NCBI RefSeq assembly: GCF_017744695.1 | Contig: NZ_JAGIAS010000003.1 | Span: 1-64,000, forward strand | Origin: Dyadobacter sp. | GTDB lineage: Bacteria > Bacteroidota > Bacteroidia > Cytophagales > Spirosomataceae | Direction: 5' to 3' | DNA length: 64,000 bases | Shown: one piece after another, positions 25,377 to 34,232 of the stretch | Layout: each line of letters begins with the position of its first letter | Numbering within the stretch: the first letter of the stretch is position 1 | The notes under the pieces: generated by a model | Databases searched by the model: none | The model's input: the letters and a program-made list of their open reading frames with translations, nothing else | Told to the model about the DNA's origin: nothing | Made by a program: the position numbers and the translations under genes

Positions 25377-26117
25377 ATGGCTCTCCCGCTCCTGAAAAAC
25401 GGTATGTTTAACAGGTTGCAAGAAGATATTCTTGCATTACAGGGATTTCGCACGCCCGCCGGGGCCAGGAAGATCGATTTCGGGTTAGGAGTGATGGATA
25501 CCTCCTTCCCCAATCATACGTTTCCAACCGGGGCTGTGCATGAATTTATCAGTAACAACCCCGAAAGTGCCGCAGCTACGACCGGTTTTATGGCAGCGTT
25601 GCTGGGGAAACTGATGGGCGAATATGGCATATGCCTGTGGATCGGTATACGTCCTATTGTATTCGCGACAGCATTGAAAGCATTTGGCGTGGAACCGCAC
25701 CGCGTGATTTTCATTGACCTCAGCAAAGAGAAAGATGTAATCTGGGCAGTAGAGGAAGCTTTGAAATGTGAATCGCTAGCGGCGGTCGTCGGGGAACTTC
25801 GCGAAATTACCTTTACGGAATCGCGGCGGCTGCAACTGGCTGTCGAGCAAAGCCGGGTTACCGGATTTCTGCACCGCTGTAATCCGCGTGCTGTAAATAC
25901 CCTTGCTTGTGTGTCACGCTGGCAGATAACCCCTATGGCGAGCCAGCTGGAAGAAGGAATGCCCGGTGTCGGCTATCCGTGCTGGCGTGTGCAGTTGCAA
26001 AAAATCCGGAATGGCGAGCCGGGAGAATGGGAAATGCAATGGGCAAGCGGGAAATTCGAATACCTCCCCAAAGAGGCTGCAGAAACCCCGCCGGCTTACT
26101 TGCGGCAAACCGGCTAA
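25377..26117 (+). CDS. imuA: ImuA, RecA-like accessory protein of the mutagenic translesion module
   Basis: 246 residues. It is recognised by the ImuA/SulA-like layout: IDFGLGVMDTSFPNHTFPTGAVHEF near the start, a degraded RecA-type core (FMAALLGKLMGEYGICLWIGIRP, RVIFIDLSKEKDVIWAVEEALK) and RVTGFLHRC with WQITPM. Walker A is not conserved, as is usual. Known role: with ImuB and DnaE2 it forms the SOS-induced error-prone polymerase complex. In most genomes imuA, imuB and dnaE2 adjoin. Here imuB starts 6.6 kb downstream with eight unrelated or divergent genes in between. A perfect palindrome lies 18 bp upstream. Confidence 0.85.
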   Translation: MALPLLKNGMFNRLQEDILALQGFRTPAGARKIDFGLGVMDTSFPNHTFPTGAVHEFISNNPESAAATTGFMAALLGKLMGEYGICLWIGIRPIVFATALKAFGVEPHRVIFIDLSKEKDVIWAVEEALKCESLAAVVGELREITFTESRRLQLAVEQSRVTGFLHRCNPRAVNTLACVSRWQITPMASQLEEGMPGVGYPCWRVQLQKIRNGEPGEWEMQWASGKFEYLPKEAAETPPAYLRQTG

Positions 26118-26202
26118 CCGGAAACCATAAGCTTTATTTCAATTATTTAATTTTATATATAATTTTATTTTATATTTATGAATTAAAAATTGAATACTAG
26201 CC

Positions 26203-26727
26203 ATGACGAGTTATTTATTGCTTCCGCTTGCCTTCGTTTTTCACGCAGCATTGCTGACTTGCGAGAAACCGGCCCCCAATGTTGCCAAAAACAAAGCAAT
26301 TGACTCAACCGACATCATCATCGAAGAACAATCCATCCCCAAAGGCGAGTTCTATGACGATATGCCCAATGCTTTTGACGGAGAATTGATTATGGTCCCC
26401 GAAGACTTCGTGCCTATCGATGTGGATACGCAGCCCCAGTTCCCCGGCGGGCAAGTCGCACTTCAACGATACATTGACAAATACCTCGAAATTCCCCCGG
26501 CAGTCCGGCGCCTGAAAGTGAACGGCAAAGTACACACGTCATTCATTATTTCAGAAACGGGTGAAATAAAGGAGGCCTCGGTAATTAAAAGCCTTCAACA
26601 CAATTGCGACCAGGCTGCATTGACGTTGATCCAATACATGCCTAAATGGAAGCCAGCTATTAAGGACGGCGTACCAGTAAGTGTCCGGCATTATCTCGAA
26701 ATACCTTTCGATTACCGCGAACATTAG
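26203..26727 (+). CDS. TonB C-terminal domain protein, probable lipoprotein
   Basis: 174 residues. The N terminus (about 1-23) is hydrophobic and ends in ALLTC, a possible lipidation site. The C-terminal ~90 residues (FPGGQVALQRYIDKYLEIPPAVR, GKVHTSFIISETGEIKEASV, WKPAIKDGVPVSVRHYLEIPF) are a TonB C-terminal domain of the Bacteroidota type. No transmembrane energy-coupling helix or Pro-rich spacer is evident, so it may not energise a receptor. It has no adjacent TonB-dependent receptor. Confidence 0.75.
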   Translation: MTSYLLLPLAFVFHAALLTCEKPAPNVAKNKAIDSTDIIIEEQSIPKGEFYDDMPNAFDGELIMVPEDFVPIDVDTQPQFPGGQVALQRYIDKYLEIPPAVRRLKVNGKVHTSFIISETGEIKEASVIKSLQHNCDQAALTLIQYMPKWKPAIKDGVPVSVRHYLEIPFDYREH

Positions 26728-26835
26728 TATTACCACTTATCATTTTATCGCAGCCTTCATACCGAACGATTCGCATTATTGTGCCCACAAGTCTTATCTT
26801 AGGACACATTCGATCGCTAATCAATAATCGCCGGT

Positions 26836-28560
26836 ATGAAAGCATCATTACGCCTCCTGATTCCCGCTTTGCTGTTTACTATGAGCATTCAATCGGCTCA
26901 ATGTCAATCGTCCCGGATTGCCGCAAAAACGGATTCATTATTTACAGAATGGAACAAGCCCGGAATGCCGGGGGCGGCTGTGGGTGTAGTGCATGGCGGC
27001 AAGCTGATCTACGCCAAAGGATTCGGCGAGTCGGATGTGGAAACCGGGGCTAAAATAGGCCCTGAAACGATTTTTCACGTAGCGTCAGTCTCCAAACAAT
27101 TCACTGCCTATGCCATTGTACTCCTGGCCGAACAAGGCAAGCTTTCGCTCGACGATGATATTCGCAAACACATTCCGGAAGTACCTGATTTCGGCAAAAC
27201 CATCACCATCCGGCACCTGCTCAACCACACCAGCGGCCTCCGCGACCAATGGAACCTGCTGGCCATGGCAGGCTGGCAGCTCGACGATGTCATCACCAAA
27301 CAGCACGTGATGAACCTCGTTACCCGCCAGAAAGAACTGAATTTCGAACCCGGAAGTACTTTTACCTACTGCAATACCGGCTATACTTTACTAGCCGAAG
27401 TCGCCAGCCGCATTACCAAACAGCCTTTTGCTCATTGGATGGAAAGCAATGTATTCAAGCCGCTGGGAATGAAGAACACGCAGTTCTTTGACAATCAGGA
27501 AGGTATCGTGAAAGGTCGCGCATACTCGTTTCACCACACGCCGGGCGCCGTCGGACCGACTATGTTCAGCAAAAGCATATTGAGTTACGGCAATGTCGGC
27601 GCCACGAGCCTTTTCACGACCATAAACGACCTCGCACTGTGGATCAACAACTTCCGTACCCCGCAAGTAGGCAGCCCGGCGATCATGAAACAAATGCTTG
27701 AACGCGGCCGCCTTACCAAAGGCGACACGCTCCCCTATGCATCAGGACTAATTCACGGCAACTACAAAGGCCTCGCCTACTATGGCCACGACGGCGCCGA
27801 TGCCGGTTTCCGCTCTTCGCTGGTCTATTTTCCAAAAGAAGATTATGGTTTCATTGTCCTGAGCAACCAGGCGGAATTCAACCCGGCCAAAAAGAACCTG
27901 GACATGGCCGATTTGTATTTATCCTCTTTCATTAAAGAAAACAAATCCGCCACGGAAACTCCCAAACCAGCCGCATCCGGCGATTACCCTTTTGATTCAA
28001 CCCTCTTCCGCGCCTATGCCGGCTCCTATTCGTTGGATGAAGCCCCCGGATTTGTACTAAAATTCTGGCGCGACGGCAGCAGCTACTACACCCAGGGTAC
28101 AGGCCAGCCATCGGCAGCGATATTTCCGTCGTCAGACTCGACGTTCTTCCTCAAAGTCGTGGAGGCATCCGTGGTATTTCACAAAGGAAAAGATGGCAAA
28201 GTGAACCGCATTACCCTGAAACAAAACGGAGAGCATCCTGGTACAAGAGTCAATACACAGGAACCCGGTGCCATTGATCCCGCCCAATTCATTGGTCAGT
28301 ATTACAGCCCCGAGCTCGAAACCATTTACACCATTGCCAAAAAGGACGACGCATTGAAACTCATCCACGTACATCATGGGGAGGCCAATCTGAAAATCGT
28401 GGGCAAAGACAAGCTTAATGCGCCCTGGTGGTTTGTGCAAAATATCGAGGTTGTCCGCAATGCTTCTGGCGCTATCACCGGCATCAAAATGTCGAATGGC
28501 CGGGTGGTAAATCTATGGTTCAAAAAGCTCCCGGACGACTTTGCAGCAAGCGGCAAATAG
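26836..28560 (+). CDS. Serine hydrolase of the beta-lactamase / class C family
   Basis: 574 residues with a signal peptide (about 1-23). The penicillin-binding-fold motifs are present: SVSK with nucleophile S84 and K87 in FHVASVSKQFTAYA, and YCN in TFTYCNTGYTLLAE. GHDGADAGFRSSLVYFP stands at the position of the third (KTG-like) motif. A beta-rich C-terminal extension of about 190 residues follows. The family includes esterases, D-aminopeptidases and beta-lactamases. Resistance should not be assumed. It is convergent with the next gene (14 bp). Confidence 0.82.
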   Translation: MKASLRLLIPALLFTMSIQSAQCQSSRIAAKTDSLFTEWNKPGMPGAAVGVVHGGKLIYAKGFGESDVETGAKIGPETIFHVASVSKQFTAYAIVLLAEQGKLSLDDDIRKHIPEVPDFGKTITIRHLLNHTSGLRDQWNLLAMAGWQLDDVITKQHVMNLVTRQKELNFEPGSTFTYCNTGYTLLAEVASRITKQPFAHWMESNVFKPLGMKNTQFFDNQEGIVKGRAYSFHHTPGAVGPTMFSKSILSYGNVGATSLFTTINDLALWINNFRTPQVGSPAIMKQMLERGRLTKGDTLPYASGLIHGNYKGLAYYGHDGADAGFRSSLVYFPKEDYGFIVLSNQAEFNPAKKNLDMADLYLSSFIKENKSATETPKPAASGDYPFDSTLFRAYAGSYSLDEAPGFVLKFWRDGSSYYTQGTGQPSAAIFPSSDSTFFLKVVEASVVFHKGKDGKVNRITLKQNGEHPGTRVNTQEPGAIDPAQFIGQYYSPELETIYTIAKKDDALKLIHVHHGEANLKIVGKDKLNAPWWFVQNIEVVRNASGAITGIKMSNGRVVNLWFKKLPDDFAASGK

Positions 28561-28574
28561 TGGCCTCGAGACTA

Positions 28575-29447
28575 CTATTTGGCTATTTGTCGTTTAAAAA
28601 ATTTCCACGACTCCTCGAACATATCAAAATCCGTCACGAACTCGTGTTTGCCGTTGATTACTTTTAGCAAAGTCACCTCCGGCTTGCCTTTCTTTTGGTA
28701 AGTGTACTTCTCCACCGTGATGTTGTTGGAAGTATCGCCATCCGGCATGATGGATTTCACCGGCTCACCAGAATATCCGTCCAGCTTTGCCCAGTACCGG
28801 AATGACTGGTCCGTGGACCGCACCGTTCCCAGCGTCACACCCGGCGTTGTTACCTCTCCTCCATTGTAAGGATTGGTCTGGTCCGCCGTTCCATTGGTGA
28901 TCATCACCGGCAGAGGCACATTCATCGGCGCACAATCCATATTCTCATCGGTAGGCAAGTTGGCTACGATCGCCGAAACCGCCCGAATTTTCCCTGGCAT
29001 TGTGAGTGCGAGTTTGTATGACATATGCCCGCCACCCGAAAAGCCGGTCGCAAAAACCTGCTTCTTATTGATTTTATATTTTGAAGCAAAAAGATCGATC
29101 AATGCATCAAAAAATGCTTCCTCGTTCAGATTCTGCACATTCGCGACCGCCGTAGAGGCCTTGCGGCACTCGTTCCAATACCTTTTATAACCGCCCGGAT
29201 AAACGACCAACACATTCTCCGACTCCGAAAGCGATTCCAGCTTCGCGCCCCGACGCGCAAAACCCAACGGCTCCCCGCCAGATCCATGCATGACAAACAC
29301 CAGACTGGCCCCAGGCTTCACCGTAACGGACGGATTATAAGCGTATACCCGGTAATGTCCGTCTACTAACAGTGAATCCAGCACATGCTGGGCGTTAGCG
29401 GAAAATGCAAAAAGGATCAGGAATGCGACAAAAAGCTGCTTGAACAT
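28575..29447 (-). CDS. Secreted PHB-depolymerase-like esterase (LpqC type)
   Basis: 290 residues from ATG 29447, which gives a signal peptide (MFKQLFVAFLILFAFSANA). It has SLVFVMHGSGGEPLG (oxyanion), the catalytic elbow ATGFSGGGHMSYKLA, ITNGTADQTNPYNGG (acid) and VINGKHEF (His). This layout belongs to the polyhydroxybutyrate-depolymerase/feruloyl-esterase-like group of alpha/beta hydrolases. The actual ester substrate is uncertain. Confidence 0.8.
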   Translation of the reverse strand: MFKQLFVAFLILFAFSANAQHVLDSLLVDGHYRVYAYNPSVTVKPGASLVFVMHGSGGEPLGFARRGAKLESLSESENVLVVYPGGYKRYWNECRKASTAVANVQNLNEEAFFDALIDLFASKYKINKKQVFATGFSGGGHMSYKLALTMPGKIRAVSAIVANLPTDENMDCAPMNVPLPVMITNGTADQTNPYNGGEVTTPGVTLGTVRSTDQSFRYWAKLDGYSGEPVKSIMPDGDTSNNITVEKYTYQKKGKPEVTLLKVINGKHEFVTDFDMFEESWKFFKRQIAK

Positions 29448-29515
29448 GGACGATAAGATTGGATTTTGCCTATGCAAGTTACACAGCGGGCAGGAGATTT
29501 CGGGTTAAAAATCTC

Positions 29516-29908
29516 TCAAATCCTGCTTTCAAACATCCACACATGCCCAAACGGATCAACTACATCGCCCTGCCGGTAGCCGTAGTCATAATCCTGCGCA
29601 GGCGAGGTCACTTTTGCACCTGCGGCGACCGCCCTGGTCATGTAGGCATCCACATCGTCCACGAACAACCCGATCGTTACTGTTGATCCCTGGTGACGCT
29701 TGGGGCTGAACAATGCCGGGTTTCGTGTTTCCTCATGCAAATGAAAAATAGCGCCGTTAATCGAAAGCTCCGACACATGGATCGTTCCATCGTCGTTACT
29801 GAAACGCCGAAGTTCCACGGCACCAAGGCCATTGATATAAAAATCGACGTCTCTCACACCATTCGGAATATAAAGCTCAGGTGCAAAAATTGGCGTAGCT
29901 GTGTCCAT
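29516..29908 (-). CDS. VOC family (glyoxalase-like) protein
   Basis: 130 residues. The opening FAPELYIPNGVRDVDFYINGLGA, the central ELSINGAIFHLHEE and the ending DYDYGYRQGDVVDPFGHVWMFE match the VOC superfamily, with the metal-site residues partly kept. It is the third VOC protein of the window but from a different branch to the PhnB-like pair. Function unknown. Confidence 0.82.
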   Translation of the reverse strand: MDTATPIFAPELYIPNGVRDVDFYINGLGAVELRRFSNDDGTIHVSELSINGAIFHLHEETRNPALFSPKRHQGSTVTIGLFVDDVDAYMTRAVAAGAKVTSPAQDYDYGYRQGDVVDPFGHVWMFESRI

Positions 29909-29940
29909 AGCGATGATTTTACATGGTTATCTCCTACTTA

Positions 29941-30543
29941 TTACTTCTTCAACATTCGATCAATGGCTTTCAAAACTGCCTCCCGGTTTTTGCCAGCTTT
30001 GACAAATTGCGGAAGCTTTTCTACCATGGTCGTAACCCGCATAGTCTGCCTTTCGCGCAGCCGTGCAGTCACATAGTTACGGATTTCAAGCAAATGCTCC
30101 TTGTTGCTCGCCCAAAGCGTATCGCCTTTTACATTTTCCCGAAACCAAAGCGGCAAGCCAAAGACCGGATCCGTAAGCCTTTCAGAACTATACTTCAACC
30201 GATAAGGTACATTATTGGGTTTATACACTTCGGGGACATGACAATGCGGACAAGAATATTTCAACTCTGCCACTTTCTCCCTGTTATTCGGAATACTCAC
30301 CTCGATCGACTCCCCGCAATGGCCGCAAGCACGACTTACGGTTGCCGTGTACCGCAAACGCTCGTCTGCGGTTTCCGAATGATTGCAATGATGGCACACC
30401 AACTTATCGTCGCCAATTCCGACCAGGTCCTTCTTAATCACCCGCGCTACTTTGGCGCATTTCGGGCATTCAACCCAAAATTCCTTCGCATACGCATAGC
30501 GCGTCGTGGCCGGGCCAACGTAACGGTCAGTCCCTGTTTCCAT
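29941..30543 (-). CDS. Protein with two zinc ribbons
   Basis: 200 residues with four CxxC pairs in regular order. CPKC (26-29) with CHHC (50-53) makes one zinc ribbon. CGHC (73-76) with CPHC (98-101) makes the second. The C-terminal ~90 residues form a helical domain rich in basic residues (DPVFGLPLWFRENVKGDTLWASNKEHLLEIRNY, then TMVEKLPQFVKAGKNREAVLKAID). No name fits well. Nucleic-acid binding or a scaffold role is plausible from the ribbons and basic charge. It is a single gene. Confidence 0.65.
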   Translation of the reverse strand: METGTDRYVGPATTRYAYAKEFWVECPKCAKVARVIKKDLVGIGDDKLVCHHCNHSETADERLRYTATVSRACGHCGESIEVSIPNNREKVAELKYSCPHCHVPEVYKPNNVPYRLKYSSERLTDPVFGLPLWFRENVKGDTLWASNKEHLLEIRNYVTARLRERQTMRVTTMVEKLPQFVKAGKNREAVLKAIDRMLKK

Positions 30544-30757
30544 ATCGCCTATCAGGTTTATTGGTTATCGATACAATGATCATTTTCATGCATGTGTGGA
30601 TGATGTGCAAAACAAGAATGCAACGTCCGGCTCACTGTCCGAACCGGACTGCAAACTTAGAATGTCATACAGTCAAACGCAATGCACAGCGGGGCACAAC
30701 TACGCCTCAAAGCCATTGGTTTACAATAATTTGAGTTAACGGCACACTCAAAACACA

Positions 30758-31267
30758 TTACCTCTGCACCTTGGCGAGGTAAGTATCCAATTGACCCCAG
30801 GTGCCTTCATAACCCTGGTTCATACTAGCATTAAGGTCTACGAAAGTTTTCTCCTGTTCGGGTGTCGCATTTACCGGCTCGGCGTAAAGCGTGAGCGTAG
30901 TAATGTTATTGCTTTCACTCAAAGTAATGCGGTTATGCACTTCCAATGGAAAATCGATCGGGAATGGCGACGAAGTGATATTGCCCTCCGGGTCGGTGAA
31001 AGCGCTCAGAAATTCGATGAAGTCCGGCTGTTGGATTTTCTGATAGCGGAAAAGCGCCCACATGAGCAGGCCATTACTATCGAGTTTGTAATGGGTCCTT
31101 CCGCCTTCACGAAAGTCAAAACTCAGCACGGTGAGTGTAGATCCCGCCGGCCCCCACCACTCCGCAAAGGCTTCCCTGGAAGCGAAAGCATGGTAAACTA
31201 GTGACTTCGGCGCTTTGAACTGACGTACGATTTTTAGTTCCGCTTTTTGATTTACCTGGTTTTCCAT
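30758..31267 (-). CDS. SRPBCC / AHSA1-type protein, module 2
   Basis: 169 residues: AELKIVRQFKAPKSLVYHAFASREAFAEWWGPAGS and GGRTHYKLDSNGLLMWALFRY, characteristic of AHSA1-like START domains. It follows its ArsR gene with one base between, so they are translated from one message. Its sequence is clearly distinct from the module-1 protein at 11941. Here no hydrolase follows. Confidence 0.87.
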   Translation of the reverse strand: MENQVNQKAELKIVRQFKAPKSLVYHAFASREAFAEWWGPAGSTLTVLSFDFREGGRTHYKLDSNGLLMWALFRYQKIQQPDFIEFLSAFTDPEGNITSSPFPIDFPLEVHNRITLSESNNITTLTLYAEPVNATPEQEKTFVDLNASMNQGYEGTWGQLDTYLAKVQR

Positions 31268-31268
31268 A

Positions 31269-31610
31269 TTACTGCTCGGATTGATTGTTGTTTTGAATTC
31301 GGTTCAGATAATGATCAAGAGAATCGAACTGCGTATTCCAGAATTGCCGGTACTGCTCGACCCAGGTAGAAACTTCTTTCAAAGCATCCAGCCTTGCTTC
31401 GCAATACCGTTCCCGCCCTTCCTGCCTCACCATCACCATCCCACATTCCATTAAAATCTTAATGTGCTGTGAAACGGCCGGTCTGCTGATCGAAAAATTC
31501 TCAGCAATGGCATTCAGGTTCATGGATTGATAGGCGATCAGGTTAATGATCTGGCGCCTGGTAGGATCTGCAATCGCCTGAAAAACATCTCTTCTTGCTT
31601 CAACGGACAT
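31269..31610 (-). CDS. ArsR-family winged-helix repressor, module 2
   Basis: 113 residues. It is strongly similar to the ArsR protein at 12401 (RRDVFQAIADPTRRQIINLI, NLNAIAENFSISRPAVSQHIKIL, GMVMVRQEGRERYCEA). There is no metal-binding Cys/His cluster. Two operator copies stand 5 bp and 33 bp upstream of the ATG (31615-31658). It is the first gene of a two-gene operon with AHSA1. It likely represses itself. Confidence 0.9.
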   Translation of the reverse strand: MSVEARRDVFQAIADPTRRQIINLIAYQSMNLNAIAENFSISRPAVSQHIKILMECGMVMVRQEGRERYCEARLDALKEVSTWVEQYRQFWNTQFDSLDHYLNRIQNNNQSEQ

Positions 31611-31614
31611 ATAT

Positions 31615-31658
31615 GTAAGTATTTGCTTACGTAATATTATATGTAAGCAAATACTTAC
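31615..31658. promoter_or_regulatory. Inverted pair of ArsR operators, module 2
   Basis: GTAAGTATTTGCTTAC (31615-31630) and its exact reverse complement GTAAGCAAATACTTAC (31643-31658), 28 bp apart. The core AAGTATTT(G/A)CTT is the same as in the module-1 operators at 12739-12780. The outer bases differ (GT..AC here, GC..GC there), which may keep the two repressors separate. Confidence 0.8.
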
Positions 31659-31711
31659 GCAAATTTTTGAAGCAGAATTTGATCCGGAACTTTCAAAATG
31701 ATTAAACCGGG

Positions 31712-32539
31712 CTATTTGAGCCGTTTTCTGGATGACTTATCGAGCTTTCTGATGTTTTCCGCGACCGGAAGATTTTCAGGCATCGTACCGCCCAGCTCCT
31801 GAATCGTCTGTCGCACCTTGGCGCCTACTTCGAAATGCGTTTGATTCGCTTTTTCCTTACCAACAATGTTTTCCCGCCTCAGTTTATCGTCGGTCTGTGT
31901 GGCTCGGAATACATTGGCAGCTAATTCCGAACTACCCATGTGATCGGGCAGGTTCTGACTCTTTTGCAGACCTTTTTTCTCTCGGATCGCTTTGGCGTCG
32001 AGTCCACCATACAATCCCATGTAGCCATGATTCTGGAATATCGCATAGTCGATCGGTTCAATAACGCCGGCGGCCTTTGCAGCATCCGCCAGCAGAAGGT
32101 TATTTCTGGTTAACTCCCCTCGGAGGAAAATGCGCTTTTCGTTCTCAGTATTCAACTGATTGTACTCCTCCATTTGCCTGATTTCCTGCAAACGGGTTTG
32201 TACAGCGAAGTAAGTCTGTCCCAGAGCGACCACTTCTTTTGCCGGATCAGCATTCTGAACAATCAGGTAGCACGCGTAGCGGGAAAGCTTGGCATCCTCG
32301 ACAGTACGTTTACCTCCCTTTCCAAGTTCGATCATTCCGAGCATATCCTCGAAATGATCCCTAACATTCTGCCCGCTGTTTGCGCACGCCTCCCTCGCAC
32401 GCTCAATGGCTGGTTTGAAATGGCGATACTCCGTGTATTCCAGCACTTTGGCCAAATCTCTGGCACTCCAGAACTCGTTACCGTTGTCGTCGGATTTCCT
32501 GATTTGCTCGAAGAGCGAAGGAGCTTGTTGTGAAGTCAT
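31712..32539 (-). CDS. dinD: DNA damage-inducible protein D (DinD), BRO-N type
   Basis: 275 residues from ATG 32539. The N-terminal BRO-N-like part (IRKSDDNGNEFWSARDLAKVLEYTEYRHFKPAIERA, LSRYACYLIVQNADP) is followed by the DinD-specific helical region (GLYGGLDAKAIREKKGL, MGSSELAANVFRATQTDDKLR). E. coli DinD is SOS-induced and blocks RecA strand exchange. The gene is divergent from imuB. The 146 bp between them contain inverted TTGATATT half-sites, in line with shared damage control. Confidence 0.9.
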   Translation of the reverse strand: MTSQQAPSLFEQIRKSDDNGNEFWSARDLAKVLEYTEYRHFKPAIERAREACANSGQNVRDHFEDMLGMIELGKGGKRTVEDAKLSRYACYLIVQNADPAKEVVALGQTYFAVQTRLQEIRQMEEYNQLNTENEKRIFLRGELTRNNLLLADAAKAAGVIEPIDYAIFQNHGYMGLYGGLDAKAIREKKGLQKSQNLPDHMGSSELAANVFRATQTDDKLRRENIVGKEKANQTHFEVGAKVRQTIQELGGTMPENLPVAENIRKLDKSSRKRLK

Positions 32540-32606
32540 ATGATTCAATTTTTATGTGTGTAAATGATTTTAACAAAGCAAAAAAATTGTTGGCAATTTT
32601 CAAAGC

Positions 32607-32654
32607 ATTTTGATATTATTGTAATCTATTTTAAGGTATTGAAAATATCAAAAT
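32607..32654. promoter_or_regulatory. Inverted half-sites between dinD and imuB (candidate DNA-damage operator)
   Basis: ATTTTGATATT (32607-32617) and its exact reverse complement AATATCAAAAT (32644-32654) are spaced by 26 bp. Each half matches the half-site of the imuA palindrome (TTGATATT). A weaker centre, GGTATT-GAA-AATATC, sits inside the second half (32635-32649). The site is 31 bp before the imuB ATG and 67 bp before the dinD ATG. Confidence 0.65.
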
Positions 32655-32685
32655 TACATAATAACTTAATTAACAGCACATTTAA

Positions 32686-34197
32686 ATGCCTACCCGGTTC
32701 ATTTCCATATGGCTCCCCAACCTGGCCACGGAACAGCAGATCCGCATCAGGCCGGAACTTTATGGGCTCGAATTTGTATTGGCGGCACCCGAACGGGGAC
32801 GAATGGTTGTTACGGCGGTAAGCGCCGAAGCGGGAGCATTGGGAATTGAAACCAGCATGGTTGTAGCGGACGCACGGGCTATATTACCTTCGCTCGTAGT
32901 GCTCGACGATGAGCCGGAAGTTACCCGGCAGGCATTGCAGGCCCTGGCCGAATGGTGCCTCCGTTACACCCCGACGGTCGCACTGAATGCGCCTGACGGC
33001 CTTATCCTGGACGTGACCGGGTGCGCGTATCTGTGGGGCGGCGAGCACGCATATATGTATGACCTTACCACAAAACTCGCCCAGGCAGGTTACACGGTAC
33101 GTTCCGCCATGGCCGAAACAATCGGCGCAGCATGGGCGCATGCGCATTTCGGTAGACAGGACGCCATTATCCCGCCCGGTGAACAGCGTCATGCATTATT
33201 GAAACTACCTCCTGCCTCCCTTCGCCTTCCTGTCGAAACCCTGGAAAAAATGCAGAAATTGGGCTTTTATCATATCAACAATTTTATCCAGATACCCGCA
33301 AGAATGCTGCGGCGGCGTTTCGGGGAAGAGTTGCTGGAAAAACTGAATAAGGCACTGGGTTATTCTCAGGAATTTATCGAACCAATCCGACAGGCTGTCC
33401 CCTACCAGGAGCGGCTCCCATGCCTGGAACCCATTGTAACGGCCACAGGTATTGAAATAGCCTTGCAGAAACTACTGGAAATGCTTTGCGGCCGATTGGC
33501 GAAGGAAGGTAAGGGGCTTCGCAAAAGTGTTTTGAGCTGCTTTCGCGTCGATGGTCAAACGCAGCAAATCGATATTGTGACCAACAGGGCTTCCCATCAC
33601 GTCAAACATCTTTTCAGGCTTTTTGAATTAAAAATCAAAACCATTGCACCAGGTTTTGGTATCGAGCTGTTCCTGCTCGAAGCGCCCGAGGTAGAGGATA
33701 TGGATGTCACACAGGAAACAATGTGGGACACGACGGGCGGTTTTGAAAATGCAGCCATCACCGAATTACTCGACGCCGTTATAGGCCGAACGGGCGCCGA
33801 CACCGTTCACCGGTATTTGCCCGACGAGCACCACTGGCCGGAAAGGTCCGTCAAAACAGTGACCTCCCTGCGCGAAAAACCGAAAACAAGCTGGCGTACA
33901 GACCGGCAAAGGCCTGTTTTCCTGCTCCCGAAACCAGAAAGTATTGAAGTAACCGCACCGGTCCCCGATTACCCTCCTACGCTTTTCATATACAAGGGTA
34001 AGGTACATTATATAGATAAATCGGAAGGGCCCGAGCGCATCGAGCAGGAATGGTGGCTGCAACAGGGCCTTCACCGCGACTATTATACCCTGGAAGACCG
34101 GCAAGGACAGCGCTATTGGGTTTTCAGGCTCGGCCCCTACTCCGAAGAAGAGGAGGAAGAACGCCCCGAATGGTTTATTCACGGTTTTTTTGCCTGA
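32686..34197 (+). CDS. imuB: ImuB, inactive Y-family polymerase adaptor
   Basis: 503 residues. It opens with RFISIWLPNLATEQQIR, where active Y-family polymerases carry the catalytic DxDxF. Here those acidic residues are absent, as in known ImuB proteins. DVTGCAYLWGGE marks the second former active-site segment. A little-finger-like region and a C-terminal extension (250-503) follow. Known role: a hub that binds the sliding clamp and recruits DnaE2. It lies 35 bp upstream of dnaE2 and divergent from dinD. Confidence 0.88.
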   Translation: MPTRFISIWLPNLATEQQIRIRPELYGLEFVLAAPERGRMVVTAVSAEAGALGIETSMVVADARAILPSLVVLDDEPEVTRQALQALAEWCLRYTPTVALNAPDGLILDVTGCAYLWGGEHAYMYDLTTKLAQAGYTVRSAMAETIGAAWAHAHFGRQDAIIPPGEQRHALLKLPPASLRLPVETLEKMQKLGFYHINNFIQIPARMLRRRFGEELLEKLNKALGYSQEFIEPIRQAVPYQERLPCLEPIVTATGIEIALQKLLEMLCGRLAKEGKGLRKSVLSCFRVDGQTQQIDIVTNRASHHVKHLFRLFELKIKTIAPGFGIELFLLEAPEVEDMDVTQETMWDTTGGFENAAITELLDAVIGRTGADTVHRYLPDEHHWPERSVKTVTSLREKPKTSWRTDRQRPVFLLPKPESIEVTAPVPDYPPTLFIYKGKVHYIDKSEGPERIEQEWWLQQGLHRDYYTLEDRQGQRYWVFRLGPYSEEEEEERPEWFIHGFFA

Positions 34198-34232
34198 GTG
34201 ACAAGTATTTGCCCGAATTACACTTCATCATC

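Noticed and set aside
26836..28560. Serine hydrolase as an antibiotic-resistance beta-lactamase
   Set aside because: Motifs fit the broad class C-like hydrolase/esterase family with a long extra C-terminal domain; nothing shows beta-lactam activity.
34050..34232. Upstream extension of dnaE2 into imuB
   Set aside because: DnaE2 proteins begin at the PHP domain (YTELQVTTNFSF); the extension is the imuB 3' end in another frame.
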